A program made the position numbers and the translations under genes. A stretch of 47,532 nucleotides of DNA from Hymenopellis radicata. Lineage: Eukaryota; Basidiomycota; Agaricomycetes; Agaricales; Physalacriaceae. This document shows positions 31,804-45,501 of the stretch, piece after piece; the stretch's first letter is position 1; each line of letters starts with the position of its first letter. The DNA lies in contig JADNRX010000398.1 of assembly GCA_015501595.1 (NCBI GenBank), positions 1-47,532 of the forward strand. The letters are read 5' to 3'. The notes below the pieces were generated by a model. The model was not told the DNA's origin. It saw only the letters and a list, made by a program, of their open reading frames with translations, and did no database searches.

Positions 31804-31895
31804 AAGGGGGTTTGGGGCGCAGCCCCAACAAGCTGAAATGACTGCCGTAGGTAGGAGGTGAGCGAAGCGAGACTCCTGCCGAAGGCAGGATTGGA
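31804..31895 (+). other. Probable Helitron 3' end hairpins
   Basis: Just after the RepHel stop, GGGGCGCAGCCCC (near 31815-31827) forms a short GC hairpin, followed about 6 bp later by CTGA, matching the CTRR form of Helitron 3' ends; a second hairpin CCTGCCGAAGGCAGG lies at 31876-31890. The exact terminus and the AT insertion dinucleotide cannot be fixed from a single copy. Confidence 0.45.
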
Positions 31896-32497
31896 AGCTT
31901 GTTTCAATGTCTGAGCGTCGAGCGGACTACATAGGCTAGGATAAGCAGTGATATTTTAGCGTACAAATTACCTGCACCGTGAAACAAGATCTCGTAGATC
32001 CAGAAATCCCTATTTTATGAGAGAGGACTGGCGGCGAGATCTATAAAAAGCCAAGGGCAGTAGTAGTAGTAGTGAAACCAGAGAAAGAGACGCGACTGAG
32101 ACGCGTCGAACTCAGAACGTCACGTAACGCCTCCCAGTCACAACTCACAGAAAGGACCTCCTTAATTGATCTGGATTGGTCCCTGTCGGCACAACGCTCC
32201 AGAGAATGGAGTGAAAAGTCAAATTATAGCTTTCCTGACCAGCAATCTGGATAATCTACATTCTGGAGACAATCGATCAGTACTCATTCCCTGGGGCGCG
32301 TCTGATTGGGATAATGTACGTTTGAACATCGATGGGTAGCAAGTACAGACAGCACGCTAAAACGAAGGCGTCAACAATCACTGAAAGTCAAGGCTCACAC
32401 AAACGTACAGATCAAGTATAAACATATAAAGCCCGGAGAGACGCGGACTCACTTGCTAGTATAACACAAGCAATAAAGCACTTTACTTTTACACAAT
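31896..32497. other. Intergenic region of unclear origin
   Basis: About 600 bp between the Helitron end and the CTK1 stop. It contains TATAAAAAG at 32042, TATAAAGCC at 32426, a TAG triplet run near 32060-32074 and AATAAAGCAC at 32472. The combination recalls a decayed LTR, but no TG...CA ends with a target duplication were found and no gene is seen. Confidence 0.35.
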
Positions 32498-35400
32498 CTA
32501 GTCCTTCTTCCTCTTCCTCGCTCGCTCCCTCTTGGTCTCCAGCTCGTGCCCACTCGCCTTCTACACTCGCCAATCTACAAAAGAATCGTCAGCACACAAC
32601 AACCAAACATAACATACATCAAAAACTCACCTCACAGGCCGCTCCGGCTTGGGCTCTTCCTCCAAAAAGTACTCCGTCTCCAACGCCTCGGCAGCAGATA
32701 TTCGCCTCATTGGATCATAATCCAACAGCCTTTCCGCCAGATCCAGCGCGCGCGGTGTCATCCACCTAACAATTCATCAGCACCTACAAAAACAAGGAAG
32801 CAAAACAACCCACTTGGAAAACAACTCCCTAAACCGATTCTCCTGCCTCTCTCGCGGCTTGACAAGCTCATACCACGCCAGACCCCCAATCTCCGGCCAC
32901 CGCTCCACATCCGGCGTCCCAATAATCCTATATATCGTATCCAGCTGGTGTATCTCGTCGTTCCCCTGGAACACCGGCTTCTTCGTATACAGCTCCAGCA
33001 TAATACACCCGCACTCCACATGTCCACCTCTGGTCCATAAACCGTCGCCCCAAACAACAGCTCCGGTGGCCGGTACCACAGCGTTATAACCCGATTCGTG
33101 TAGTCTGTCCGCCGCCGCTTCTGGTAGAACCGCGCGAGCCCAAAGTCCGCGAGCTTTAGCTCCCGCGGTTGTTCAGCAGAATGTTCGACCCCTTGATGTC
33201 CCGGTGGATCACGCCCTTGTGGTGCAGATACGCCAGCCCAGAGAGCATCTGGTGGTTCAGTGACTTGAGATGCGCAGGCGTGAATGAAAACTGTGACTGT
33301 GAGAGTATGCCCGTCAGATCGTGGTCCATATACTCAAACACCATGTACACAGAGCCTACCCGTCGTCAGTAAAAGAACTGAATGATCAGAGGGAACCCAC
33401 CACTCGCAACTAGCATCTCAAATAACCGGATCACATTCTCATGGTTCAGACTCTGCAGGAGCTTAACCTCCCGCATCGCCGTCACAGGGAATCCATCCTT
33501 TTCCGCCTCCATCCGGATACGCTTCAACGCCACATGCACGCCCGTTTGCGTGTTGAGCACCTTGTACACCTTGCCAAACGTACCCTCTCCTACCTGGTTC
33601 ACGAAGCTATAAACTCCTTCCCCAGGCTGGGCGGCCGGTGGCGGAGGTGATGGCGAAGGGGGGTCCACCTCCATCGGCACCGGCTCAGTATCGGGTGTGG
33701 GCGTACGGGGTTTCGGTGTAGGCGACCGTGCCGGTGGCGGTAGCTCGGGCGTTCGAGGTTGCCACACAGGTTCGAATACGCTGGTTTCTCAGATACCACA
33801 TCACGGACCAGATACGGCTGTGGCGGCGTCCGGGAGGGCCATATCCCCACCTGATCGTAACTGGGCGACCGCCACCCAGGTTCTGGCTTCTCTGGCAGCG
33901 TGTAGGCAGGTTGTGGCACCAAGGACTCGGGCCTGTCTGGCAGCCGGCAGGCTTCTCCGGTAGCCCGTCGCGACAGAGGGAGACGACGACAGCTCCATAT
34001 CGTCTTCATCCCCAGGGAAAAACCGCCTCAACGAATTCGTGCTGGTACCAATCGGCTTAAAGCCTTCTTCGGTACAAATACACTCTCCTCTGGCGCAGGA
34101 GCAGGGACAAACATCGGCTTTGCAGGTATTGATATCGGCAATGTTGTCGGCGGCGCCATCGTCCCATTATTAGCAGCATTCGCCTACAGAGCAGTCATCA
34201 AACCATGCTATTTGGTAGACGGATGTTGAAAACGCACTTTATTATTATTGTTTCTTTTTCTTCTTCTTCTTTTTGGAGGTATTGTTGTTGTTGTTGTGTT
34301 GTTGGACGCCTCTGTCGTTTGCGGTGGATAATTGATGATGGGTGTAGATGCAGATGGCAGTCGGATGAACAGCACGGGGCGCTGGAATAGGACTTGGGCT
34401 GCGAGTGCTCCGGCTCGACACAGACCTCGAAAGACTCCGTTTCTTCTTGTGACTGCGTTCCCGCTCTCTCTGTGGAGTTGGAGATTCAGATTTCCAGCGT
34501 TGCGGCGGTGGAGGTGTCCGCACGGGATCCGGTTTCGTCATGTCGTCGCCGCTTCTGGGGTGGAGGTGATGCAGGCGACCGAACTACGCCCTCGTGAGTG
34601 ATATGAATACACAGAATCTGGCGACCGATAGCGGGTTGGTGATGAATGCTTTCGATGTTTGTGCTTTGTCGGTGACTCAGATTCGTGGTGTCTCTTGCTA
34701 CTACTACTGCTCCGCCGGGTCCAGCTACCCCAAGAACAACAGTCAGAAAAGTACAAGAACAATGAGAAAGCCATACTTGTTCAAGTCAGAAGACTCATCC
34801 CTACTGCGCCAGTCGCTCTCGGCCACATACTTGGCTTTTGAAGACTGGCTCTGATGAGTTTTTTTGCTACTGCTGCTGCTGCCACCGCTCTTGGCCGTAT
34901 ATGAATGATGAGAGCTCGTCTTATACGAGCTCGAGTAACCATTCCTGTTGTTGTTATTGCCGTTCTGCGAGCGGCTGTAGCTGCCTTGGGTGGACTCGGC
35001 CTCACGATGGGAAGACTTCCAACTCGGGGCGGGCTCCCACTTGCGCTCCTCCGCGTCATCGAGCACTGGCGCGGGTGGATCCACGTGCGGGCAGCTTGGC
35101 GACGGGGCAACCAGCCGTTATCGCCCTCCCAGCCATGCGAATGCTCTTCCACGCCTGCGCCTCTGGTACGCCACTGTTCCATGTCATCACTTTGTGGCGG
35201 GCGATGGGTGCGGCGTGTCGTGCTCGGACGGCCGCGATGGTCCTCCTGATGGCGTTGGTTGTACGAACTACTATGTCCGTCATGAGCATTCCACGATGGA
35301 TACTCGCCATTGTAAGAAGAAAAGGCGGCGTACGACGAGGACCAATCCTCTCTCGATGAGCCTGCGGGGGGCGGGTAGTCATTGGCGCGGCCGCTGCCCC

Positions 35401-35563
35401 AGTTGTTGTTGTTATTGTTGTTGGGTTCTCTGGGCGGCGGCACGTCGTAGTCGTCCCGGTGGTAGCGTTCCGCGCCGCCAGAATAAGCAGCATATCGGTC
35501 GAGCGGTACGTCCGGACGCCAAGAGTCGACATCCTGGGTCGACCTGTACGAGGACTTTTTCAT
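32498..35563 (-). CDS. CTK1: CTD kinase catalytic subunit (CTK1/CDK12-like cyclin-dependent kinase)
   Basis: Serine/threonine kinase that phosphorylates the RNA polymerase II C-terminal domain with a cyclin partner in the nucleus. A long disordered N-terminus rich in Asn, Ser/Arg and Pro runs from about 35563 to 33640 and includes the family segment [12 protein letters not shown]. The kinase domain follows: [16 protein letters not shown], the C-helix [32 protein letters not shown], a T-loop ending [23 protein letters not shown] and [13 protein letters not shown], then [16 protein letters not shown] and a Lys/Arg-rich tail. At least five introns are visible. Frame breaks needing one base each occur near 33160 and 33012 (both GGG), 33960, 33780, 34070, 35110 and possibly 34560-34610; a conserved kinase core so broken argues for sequence error. 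The start at 35563 is provisional, since an upstream frame (TLAQSEN) may continue it. Confidence 0.85.
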
Positions 35564-35694
35564 TTTCAGACTGAGCCAGAGTCCCCGGAGCGGGTGCAGA
35601 CGAGGGCGGCGCGTAATTTGACTTTGTCTGCTGGTAGTTCGAAGAAACTAACTGCGTGGGAAAAAGCAACACTCTTTATTCAGATACCACCACC

Positions 35695-36349
35695 ATGGAT
35701 CACGGAAACCATGAAATGCCCATGGCACCGCGCTGCTCGATGAACATGCTCTGGAATACTCAAATACAGAACACCTGCATCGTCTTCCGCAGCTGGCACA
35801 TCCATTCCAACGCTCAGTTCTTGCTGTCGCTCGTCATCATCGCGTTATTGGGCGTCGCCTACGAGTACCTTCGCGTTCTCCAGCGAAAGCTCGACTCCCA
35901 TATTACCTCCTTCGCTCCCCGCTCCCATGCCAGAAGTCCCAGTCGCTCTCGGGAGGACGCTACACTGCTCGGTGGAAAGGCTGTATCTGGGTGCGTCTAG
36001 TTTCACTTACTACAAACAGTGCTTATACTTCCGAATCTAGATTTGTTGTTCCGCCCACCTATCGCCTCTTGCGTGCTCTTCTCTATGGACTAGCCGTCTT
36101 CGTCTCATTCTTCCTAATGCTCGTCTTCATGACGTACAACGTGCGCTCCTCTGACCGTCTCCCCCTGACTTTCTCATAACGTTTCTGGCGCAGGCATATC
36201 TCATCTGTGCAGTTGTTATCGGCGCGGCTATTGGTCACTATGCTTTAATCCAGAGCTGTTACCGCAGGCCGGTGATAAAGGCATGGCTTGCCATTAACTT
36301 GAGAAAGATTATGTATCCCAAACGATTGCTACAATCTAAATCGAATTGA
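35695..36349 (+). CDS. Ctr-family copper transporter
   Basis: Three exons, 35695-35990, 36041-36140 and 36194-36349, give 183 codons plus stop. The short N-terminus is His/Met-rich (MDHGNHEMPMAP), as expected for Cu(I) capture. Helix 1 is FLLSLVIIALLGVAYEYL, helix 2 contains the Ctr signature Met-x3-Met (FLMLVFMTYN), and helix 3 contains Gly-x3-Gly (VVIGAAIGHY). The protein would act as a trimer in the plasma or vacuolar membrane; the small size suggests a CTR2-like vacuolar or a low-complexity plasma form, not decidable here. The C-terminal 30 residues after GHY are basic. The gene is divergent from CTK1 (131 bp) and converges with LDB17 (81 bp). Confidence 0.88.
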
Positions 36350-36430
36350 CAGAGCAATTAAATGTGTAAAAAAAACGAAGCGAACGAGAAACGAAATCAA
36401 AGATGCACATTAGACAGCGGACTCGAGGAT

Positions 36431-38555
36431 TTAATGGTTGTAAAACACCGTCTTGGTGACGGGGATGGCAGGAGGTTTCCTCCGTTTGGGCGGTGCGGGT
36501 GGTGGTTCCCTGCGATGCTTGTTGACGCTATCGCGGTGGCGCAACAAGGCTCCGTCATGCTTATTCTCGGATTGTCCAAACTCGCCATCTGCAGGCGAGA
36601 CTGGCACAGAACGTGATCCTACTTCTTTCCGCATCGTCGTCGTAGCCACTGCAAATTCGCTGCCTGTCTCCGAGCTGGCATACGATCCCACCATTGCATT
36701 GCGATCCGCATACAGGCCGTCGATGTGAGCCGAGTTAGCGGTTCCTTTCCTCTTCGGTGGTATCGTGGGTGCCCTAGCACCCGCCAAACTGGTCTCGCTT
36801 CCTCTCCTAGCATCCGCAGCACTACCGCCGTTAGAGAGGTGCTCCGCACTCCGACTGGCCTTTAAAGTCTTGCCCGCGGACGTCGAAGACGACGCCGGTA
36901 CGCCAAGATGTGATCGACTGTATGCAACAGCACCCCCACCATCACTGGCAGGTGGGCTTGTCTTTTGCATCTCAGCCTTTCTCAGACCGACACACCACTC
37001 TCCGCCAAGACATCGCTCCACTAGTCGTCGAGTGGTCGGATTGATATCCCGAATTACTTCGTTTCGGACCAGCGATTCAAGAGAATGCTTGATCTGGGGA
37101 CGTTTGTAGGGCACTTCGCGCAATTGAGTTTTCGTCAGAAGAGGGTGAAGTACCCGGAGGTACGTGTGTCGGAGCTTCAGAAAAGTGTCAGACGTTGCCC
37201 GAGACGAAAAGAGAATAAATCTGGGCGCACGTACAGACTCGCTATCATCATCAAGATCCACTACCTCCCGAAGGAAAACGTCGACCAATACACAAAGATC
37301 GTTCGTGTAGAAGTACTCGGAAGTACCTTTTGTTGTGAACAAAAGATATATGAGCTTTAAAACCAAGAGTTGCATGCATAAGTCGTCCGGAGACCGTTCT
37401 AACCGCAAATTAGTACACAAATGCCAAGAACTCAACGAAGCGAACCCACCAGCCCGGTTCAGCATGTATATCATATTCTCGCCAAACGTCCTGCTAGATC
37501 CCAATCTTCTCATCAAAACCCTGAGAACTCGGTTTTTTGGAATCTTGAACGTTAGCTGCAGCAACCTCGTTAATAGAAGCGACCATGAACTGTTCATTCA
37601 ACGCAACCTGCAAAGCCTATAAGCGCCGAAATGAAGAAGTTCGTAAGAACACACGATGAATTTGATCACGGAGTAATTGAACGACTCGTCCTGCATGTGT
37701 CGCGTCTGCTCCACCAAATCGAACATATAGTCAATAAACGTATCGTCGAAGACACCTGTAAACGATTAGACAGCGGAGGACCATACAGAACTGGACTCAC
37801 GAAGCTCGATCACGCTCAGCTTCTGCCATCGGCACATCTCGTAAAGTAGCCGCACACAGAGACTTCTCAACTTGGCTTCGATGACCACAGCGCCTGGCCC
37901 GCCGCCGTGGCCAAAGTACTCGTCTTCAATATCCTGGTCAATCTCGACCAGCACGTGGTCCATCAACAGCGGAATCAGCGGCTGCCAGCGCTTGGCGGAG
38001 CGAAAGACATCGGTTCGTCTCCTCCCGAAGCAAAGTAACACGTTGTAGACCATGAACTGGCAATGTGGATTCGTGTTCTTGAGGGAGGTTCATAAGCGAA
38101 TCTAATCAGGGGGGCCAAAGTAGATGCGTACAGATTGTGCTGTTTCCGTCAGGCGTTCACACATCCTCTCCGAGTGAAATGCGAACAGTTCCGAGTCCAG
38201 AAGAAGGCCGCACGCGTGTTCGAGTTGAAGGGGACTCTGTAGGTACTGTTCTGCGGCGCTATTCAGGTAACTCGCCACAACCGTTACGAACAAGGGTACA
38301 CACCATGATAAGTCGAACACAATGCTAGCCATCTTATGAGCATTGCATCCAGTTGCTGAAGGGTAGGGATCTTTTTGGGAAGCGTCAACACGTCCTCCAA
38401 TTCTACAGCGCACGACCGTTCAACATCCCGTTAACGCCTACTGAACAGCAGTACACACCTGACCAGAACTGTTGTGCGGTCTCCACGACATAAACAATCC
38501 CAAACTCGTCCTCCATTGTTACCGATGTAGTGAGAGACGTTGATGTAGAAGCCAT
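36431..38555 (-). CDS. LDB17: SPIN90/Ldb17 family actin-regulatory protein
   Basis: Family members bind Arp2/3 and help start actin assembly at endocytic sites. The first exon (38555-38459) reads MASTSTSLTTS and ends QFWS, then ELEDVLTLPKKIPTLQQLD, as in Ldb17 orthologues. Further exons carry SPLQLEHACGLLLDSELFAFHSE, FMVYNVLLCFGR, LLYEMCRWQKLS, DTFIDYMFDLVEQTRHM, NEQFMVASINE, SRTFGENMIYMLNRAGG, and in the last exon LQLLVLKLIYLLFTT, EYFYTNDLCVLVDVFLRE and LRHTYLRVLHPLL. The C-terminal 150 residues are Ser-rich and end with a Pro-rich PPPAPPKRRKPP motif likely bound by SH3 domains. Seven or so short introns are visible. A six-A run near 37534 seems one base too long, since the frame shifts there. 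Confidence 0.85.
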
Positions 38556-38718
38556 TGCAATAGCATACAGAAACGCAAGTGGAAGTGAGTAAGATGCAGT
38601 AGGCGAGATAAATTTGGTTTCCACTGCCAGGGCAGCTGACCTAATATGACGTCAAGGAACGATTTCAATTCGGAACGAATAATCTATGAACAACGAAGGC
38701 GTGGAATCCTACGCGTAT

Positions 38719-40477
<1,759 letters not shown>

Positions 40478-40744
40478 TTGGATCGTTGTGGGAGGCAAGA
40501 TGGAAGCGATTCGTTGCTGAGTCAGCACGATCGTGTTCATCCCACCTTCAACTCAGAATTGGGTCACCACTATATCCATGCAATACATAAAAAATATCCG
40601 AATAATAGAAAGAAAACAACAAGCCATGTACGATACAATCACTACTACCGCCCTAAACCCATCTTCAGAACAGCCCCAATTATATCTACCTCTGACCATG
40701 GACCTTCAGTGGACGCGCTTTGTCTCCGCTGGATGTGAATAAGA

Positions 40745-43700
40745 CTATTGCGGAAGTGTCGGAATGATCATGTCGGGCGTCTGTACGCCTTCGAGGAGGC
40801 CAGGTGGCGCGCGTTGTGAGGGATGAACATCGGGTGAAGTAATGTTATCCAACTTCTGCGCAATCAGTTGTACCAGACTACTAATGTATTTAGGTGTAAC
40901 CTTCCAACGGAATGTCAGCTCAGAAAAAGTCGTTTACTGGAAAACTTACCTCAGTGGCGCCGTGATCCAGATAGTACAAATATTGATCCAAGGTATCGCA
41001 GTACAACTGTGTAGTCACAATTTCCTCAATCGCAGAATTTGCGATTCGGGATGGTCTTCTGCATACATTCAAGTACACGTTTTCCATCGCGATAAGGATA
41101 CTAAGGAATGAAAAATGTCAGACCCAAATATTCGACCAATGTAGAGACTCGCCGCTTTCGTCGTATTCTGCAAAGGATCCTCCTTCGGCGTCGGGGGCTG
41201 TTCCTTGACTTCCTCTGTCTCTTCTTCGGGGGGAGGCAGAGCCTGCCACCACAAGTGACTTGCCAGCCCCACAGCTGTCGCTTGATGACTTTTCTTCAAA
41301 AGTTTAGCTCCGTGCAATGCAGCTTTGGTGATGAGAGTGTCGTAATTATCAGCAGTGAAGACCTTCGCGCTATAGAGGGTTCCAATAATGAGTGTGATGG
41401 CCTGCAGCTGAGCCCGAGACTCCGATATGTTGTCCTCGTATACGCTGAATGCTTGGACATAGAGGTCATACGTCAGGTCTTCAAACCCGCACTCGTCCGC
41501 TATCTGTGCAGCCAAGAGGAAAAAGACGTAAAGCAATAGTTGGCGCTTCAACCTGCGTTGCCAGTATTGACGTTAACTGGCGGGCGAACTTGAGTATGCC
41601 TTCGACTTGCGACTTCCAATCCTCCTCCTACGTGTCATGTCAGTGAGGAAGTTACAAGGAGACGGGGTTTAAAAACGAACTAAATGCTCCTCGGGTCTTA
41701 TATCTCCTGCACAGTTTGATGGACGACGTGATCAACGCCGGGAACGTAAACCTCATTCGTTCTCCACCAAGATCGAAATGTCTTCGCGCCACTTGCATCA
41801 GTTCGAACTGGACGCTGAGCGACTCGGCACGGAACAAATGAACCATACGCGCGACCCATCCTTGCTCTTCTGCCATCTCTTCCCGTTCCACCGAGTATGG
41901 ACCCGACGAGACTCTTTTACATGAGGTTGTGTGCCGTTTACAGCAGCTCCGCCCATTGCGTCGGTCTGATCCTTGATGAGAACGTGACATAGTTCAAGAA
42001 CGCCGTCAACATCTTCGGGTGTCTCGATGATAGTCTCGTTCTTCAATACCGATGATATTATGGATTGGGCAATGGAACGACGTGTAGAAAAAGAGTTGGC
42101 GTGTTAATAGAGGAACATAGTTCGGAATTGCCAGAAGAGTCAGAACAGATTGATAGGAATTGATGGGCGCTACAAGTAGAGCAGAAAGATTTGACGTGGT
42201 TTGCTGAGCATGAAGATCGGGACTTTCAGAGTATTCCTTGATTTTGTCCGCTGCGTACGCGAGAAACCTGGTCGACGTATTCGAGCCTATCGGGGTAGCA
42301 ACTGAGTGATAGGTTGGTCAGCGACACGAAAAGGGCCGTGATGTCTTGGATGGAGAGATCGGGGCGGGCCTTAATGAGCTCCACCACTTGTTTCCAAAAG
42401 ACCTCGAATAGTTGGACGTCCTCTGGGACGCCTCGGAATTTGCGAACCGAAGACCCAGCCGTTTCTTTGCCTTTTTCCTCCGGAGCAACGCCATTCGCCG
42501 TTGGCTCTGAATCTGGTTCAGGCTCGGAGGCACTGGTAGTTGTAGGGACGTCGGAGTGCCCCACGCGTTCTCCTCAGCGTTGGATGTGGTAGGCGACGAG
42601 ACGGTGCCATTTTCGCGAGCACGAGCCTTCTGCAGTTTGACCTTCCGCTAATCTCTTAGCAGCAGCTTCCTCTTGACGCTTTGTCTCCTCCGGGTCCTCG
42701 TTCTCGGCCTCCCTTGCAGCATAGGCCGCGAGGCGATCAATAAGCGCGATGACTATGGACTTGATGTTGACCTTCGGGTGTAGGTGGGCGGTCGCTGTCA
42801 AGAATGGACCCAAGGAATGAAGGTGGAACTCGTCCGTAAAGACTTGAATGACGACCTCCATCAAATATTCCTGAGCAATGACGTCCTTGCAGTTTACGAC
42901 CTGCTCAAGAATTCCGGGAAGAATGATGCGTTGATAGAGATCCAAATCGACACCGTCAAGTTGGCTTAGCCGGACAAGATTAGTCCCAACCAGGATCGCA
43001 GCTCGCGTCGTTCCATCTCTCGTTTCTCTCGGTCTCGGGAATGACCTTGGTGTTGCAAGCGAACCCAAAGCTTGTTCATTTCGATGAAGTTGGTTAGGAC
43101 GAAAGTGATGGAGTCATTGAGATTTCCCATTGGTCTATAACGAGGTCAGCACGAGCCCATGCAGTAGACGAAGCAACGTACCCGTCATCGGCGCCAATAG
43201 GTAAATGGTCCCTTGTTTGCCCGCTAAGATAATGCCGCAGGAATAAACCACGAACAGGATGCAAGACGCCACGAGACATCTCCATCATATCCTTCATAAT
43301 TTCCTTGACAGGCGCGTCCGGTATGGACATGTAGACTGCGCCGACGGTAATCATGAGATATAACCGAGGAATAATGTTGCCAGCATATTGCACCAATTCG
43401 TATAGGTCTGCAAGGTGGTGTCGACCTGAAGTGTGGGCGTCATATAGATAGTTTGAAAGGTGTCGTAGCGCATCGAAAACAGCCATGTCTGGAGCAAAAA
43501 TAATTTAGACAGGGTGGGGAGTTGAGTCGCGATTACGCACAGAGCTCGTAATATTGCTTGGGCGACAACGACGACGTCCGGAGCTCGCCAAGCATCAGAC
43601 TAGCACTTTTCAAGGCGTCCATTAACTGGTCCATTTCCTGGTGAGAGTAAGTAAGGTCAAGATATGACCCCCCATTATTAGAAGCTGCGGACGTACGAGG

Positions 43701-43786
43701 TTCCTCTTCATCTGCTGAACCTGAATTTTGACGGTGTTCAGCGCCTCGCTGAGCATCTTCCCTTCCTCCACCACTGGGAGCGCCAT
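40745..43786 (-). CDS. VPS35: Retromer cargo-recognition subunit VPS35
   Basis: Core of the retromer coat that retrieves receptors from endosomes to the Golgi; an alpha-solenoid scaffold. The start [17 protein letters not shown] with QVQQMKRNL, then [27 protein letters not shown] is the conserved N-terminus. Further segments are [21 protein letters not shown], the highly conserved [97 protein letters not shown], and near the C-terminus [32 protein letters not shown]. About eight short introns are present. Frame breaks appear near 43190, 43055 and 42620. It is divergent from the DHHC gene (121 bp between starts) and follows RVB1 in tandem. Confidence 0.88.
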
Positions 43787-43907
43787 GGTGACCAGAAAAG
43801 GACAAGCTACAGCAAGCTTGTTGGGGTAGGAAGTATTCCACTTGTTTGGTTTGTTTGGCGACACGTTTGGTCTATATAATGACGCAGTCACTCTCCGCCC
43901 AACTGCC

Positions 43908-45291
43908 ATGCTCTGTTCGCGTACTGTCTTCCGCTGCTTCAAAGCTCTAGAACGCTTAGGCGACCGTATCACTGGCGCGGCAGGACCGTACTTTGTTGGA
44001 CTAGCCGCTCTCCTAATCTCAACCGGCGCGATATGTTTCTGTAAGCTGCTCCTCCGCGCACTCATCCACGTCTCAATGCTGTACTAGTTGACGTGATCAT
44101 GCCTTCACTATCATATCCTCATTACTGGACCTATTTGCATTCTAATTGCACTCAATCTCTTCTTGCATTACTACTATGTCTGCACAATACCACCAGGTTT
44201 CGTAGACGCGCCCATGCAACTTGCTGGAACCAGTCGTCTCTGGGCGCAGCCACTAAATAAGACACGCCCTCTTACCTGGACACCAAATCTAAATATTACT
44301 CGAGCAAACATCACCGTCTGTAGAAAATGTGCTCAGAGGAAACCTGAAGTGAGTGATCATGATCAGAGCATCAGACTGCGCCTCATGAGTACGAGAATGT
44401 AGAGAACGCACCATTGCCGAATCTGTAATCGATGTGTACTGAAATACGATCATCATTGTCCCGTCAGTACATTCTCCCTGTCTTGCTGTTCTCTAACGGT
44501 TTTCTAGTGTATGTCGCTACCCAGAAGAGTTTGGACATGGCTGACGGCCTTACAGGGATAAACCAATGCGTTGGTCTCCATAATGAGCGCCATTTCGTCA
44601 TGTTCATGGCCTATCTCTGTCTATCGTCTTTTTGCTTTGTCTTGCTTGGCTACGAACAACTGTTTCTCGCTCTTGGCGTTTCCTATCGGGGCGCATGATT
44701 TTCAATGTCTCTCTACCTCTCTCTCATTTGGTCGTATAGGTGTCTGGCCTTATCATGTACCGCCTCTGGCTTACATGCTCCTGTACATCTTGTCTGCAGT
44801 CATTGGACTAGCCGTCGGCATTATGTGTTATATCACTATGGATGATTATGCAAGGGGAGACTTCAGTGGAATCTCAAGACCATGAGCATTATCGCCGAGT
44901 CGCGTCAGAGAGAGAAGGTACCTTCCTATCTTGGATTTGAAGATTTTCTTGCTAGCTAAACAAGGTTTAGACTTTTGTAAACTCTTATGATCTTGGGTGA
45001 GTTCATAACTCGCCTTCACCTTTCGTGGCTCACCCAGACACCCGCCCAGAAAACTTCAGAATCTAAAATTGTTCTTCAACATTGGCCCTTTTGGATAGTA
45101 AGCACCATGGTATGCGTGCCTTCGCTCACCAGCCGACGTCCGTTTCTAGCTCACATTGGACCCTTTCATGCCACTACGAGTACAACCGTATACCGACGGC
45201 ACTCGTGGGCTCGTCGCGAAGGATATGAACGACATAGAGGTGTACGGGAGGCGAGGAACTGACGGATGACGAGGAAACCTCAGAAGCATGA
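43908..45291 (+). CDS. DHHC-type protein S-palmitoyltransferase
   Basis: Integral membrane enzyme that transfers palmitate to cysteines. Exon 1 has one hydrophobic helix (AGPYFVGLAALLISTGAICF). A second helix (ITGPICILIALNLFLHYYY) precedes PPGFVDAPM. The zinc-binding core reads CRKCAQRKPE, an intron (about 44347-44400), then RTHHCRICNRCVLKYDHHCP, with the catalytic DHHC intact, and INQCVGLHNERHFVMFMAYL, followed by two further helices (FCFVLLGYEQLFLAL and PLAYMLLYILSAVIGLAVG). The end carries GYERHRGVR and GEELTDDEE in adjacent frames, so one base is probably missing near 45255 and the stop is near 45289-45291. Arrangement and motif spacing resemble ZDHHC16/PFA-type enzymes; target proteins cannot be told. 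Intron 1 (from about 44042) has an unclear acceptor. Confidence 0.75.
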
Positions 45292-45501
45292 TAACTCACG
45301 AACTTGAATAGCCGTATTACATCGTAATTTATCAACTAACGCAACCACATTTATTGGTGCACGCGATTTCTCCATCCGAGTTTTCTCCATTGTTCCAAGA
45401 ACAGTACATAGTACAAATGTGTTGTTACAACAAAATAAGTATAGATCTATAGATGTGCGCAGTACCTAACGTCCACATTCATAAGTATGAATAAAGATCA
45501 G

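Larger units (their letters stand above)
21081..31900 (+). mobile_element. Helitron containing three nested transposons
   Basis: Rolling-circle transposon with a Rep/helicase gene on the plus strand. Outer limits are approximate: the left lies somewhere in 21081-21934, and the right after the stop at 31774, probably near the GC-rich hairpins at 31804-31892. Three insertions interrupt the gene (22963-24098, 25107-25361, 26741-30340); keeping one target-site copy at each restores a continuous frame. The copy is dead for autonomous movement unless the insertions can be spliced out. Confidence 0.85.

Noticed and set aside
31896..32497. Possible solo LTR with TATAAA and AATAAA signals
   Set aside because: No TG...CA ends with target duplication could be found, so left as unexplained intergenic DNA.
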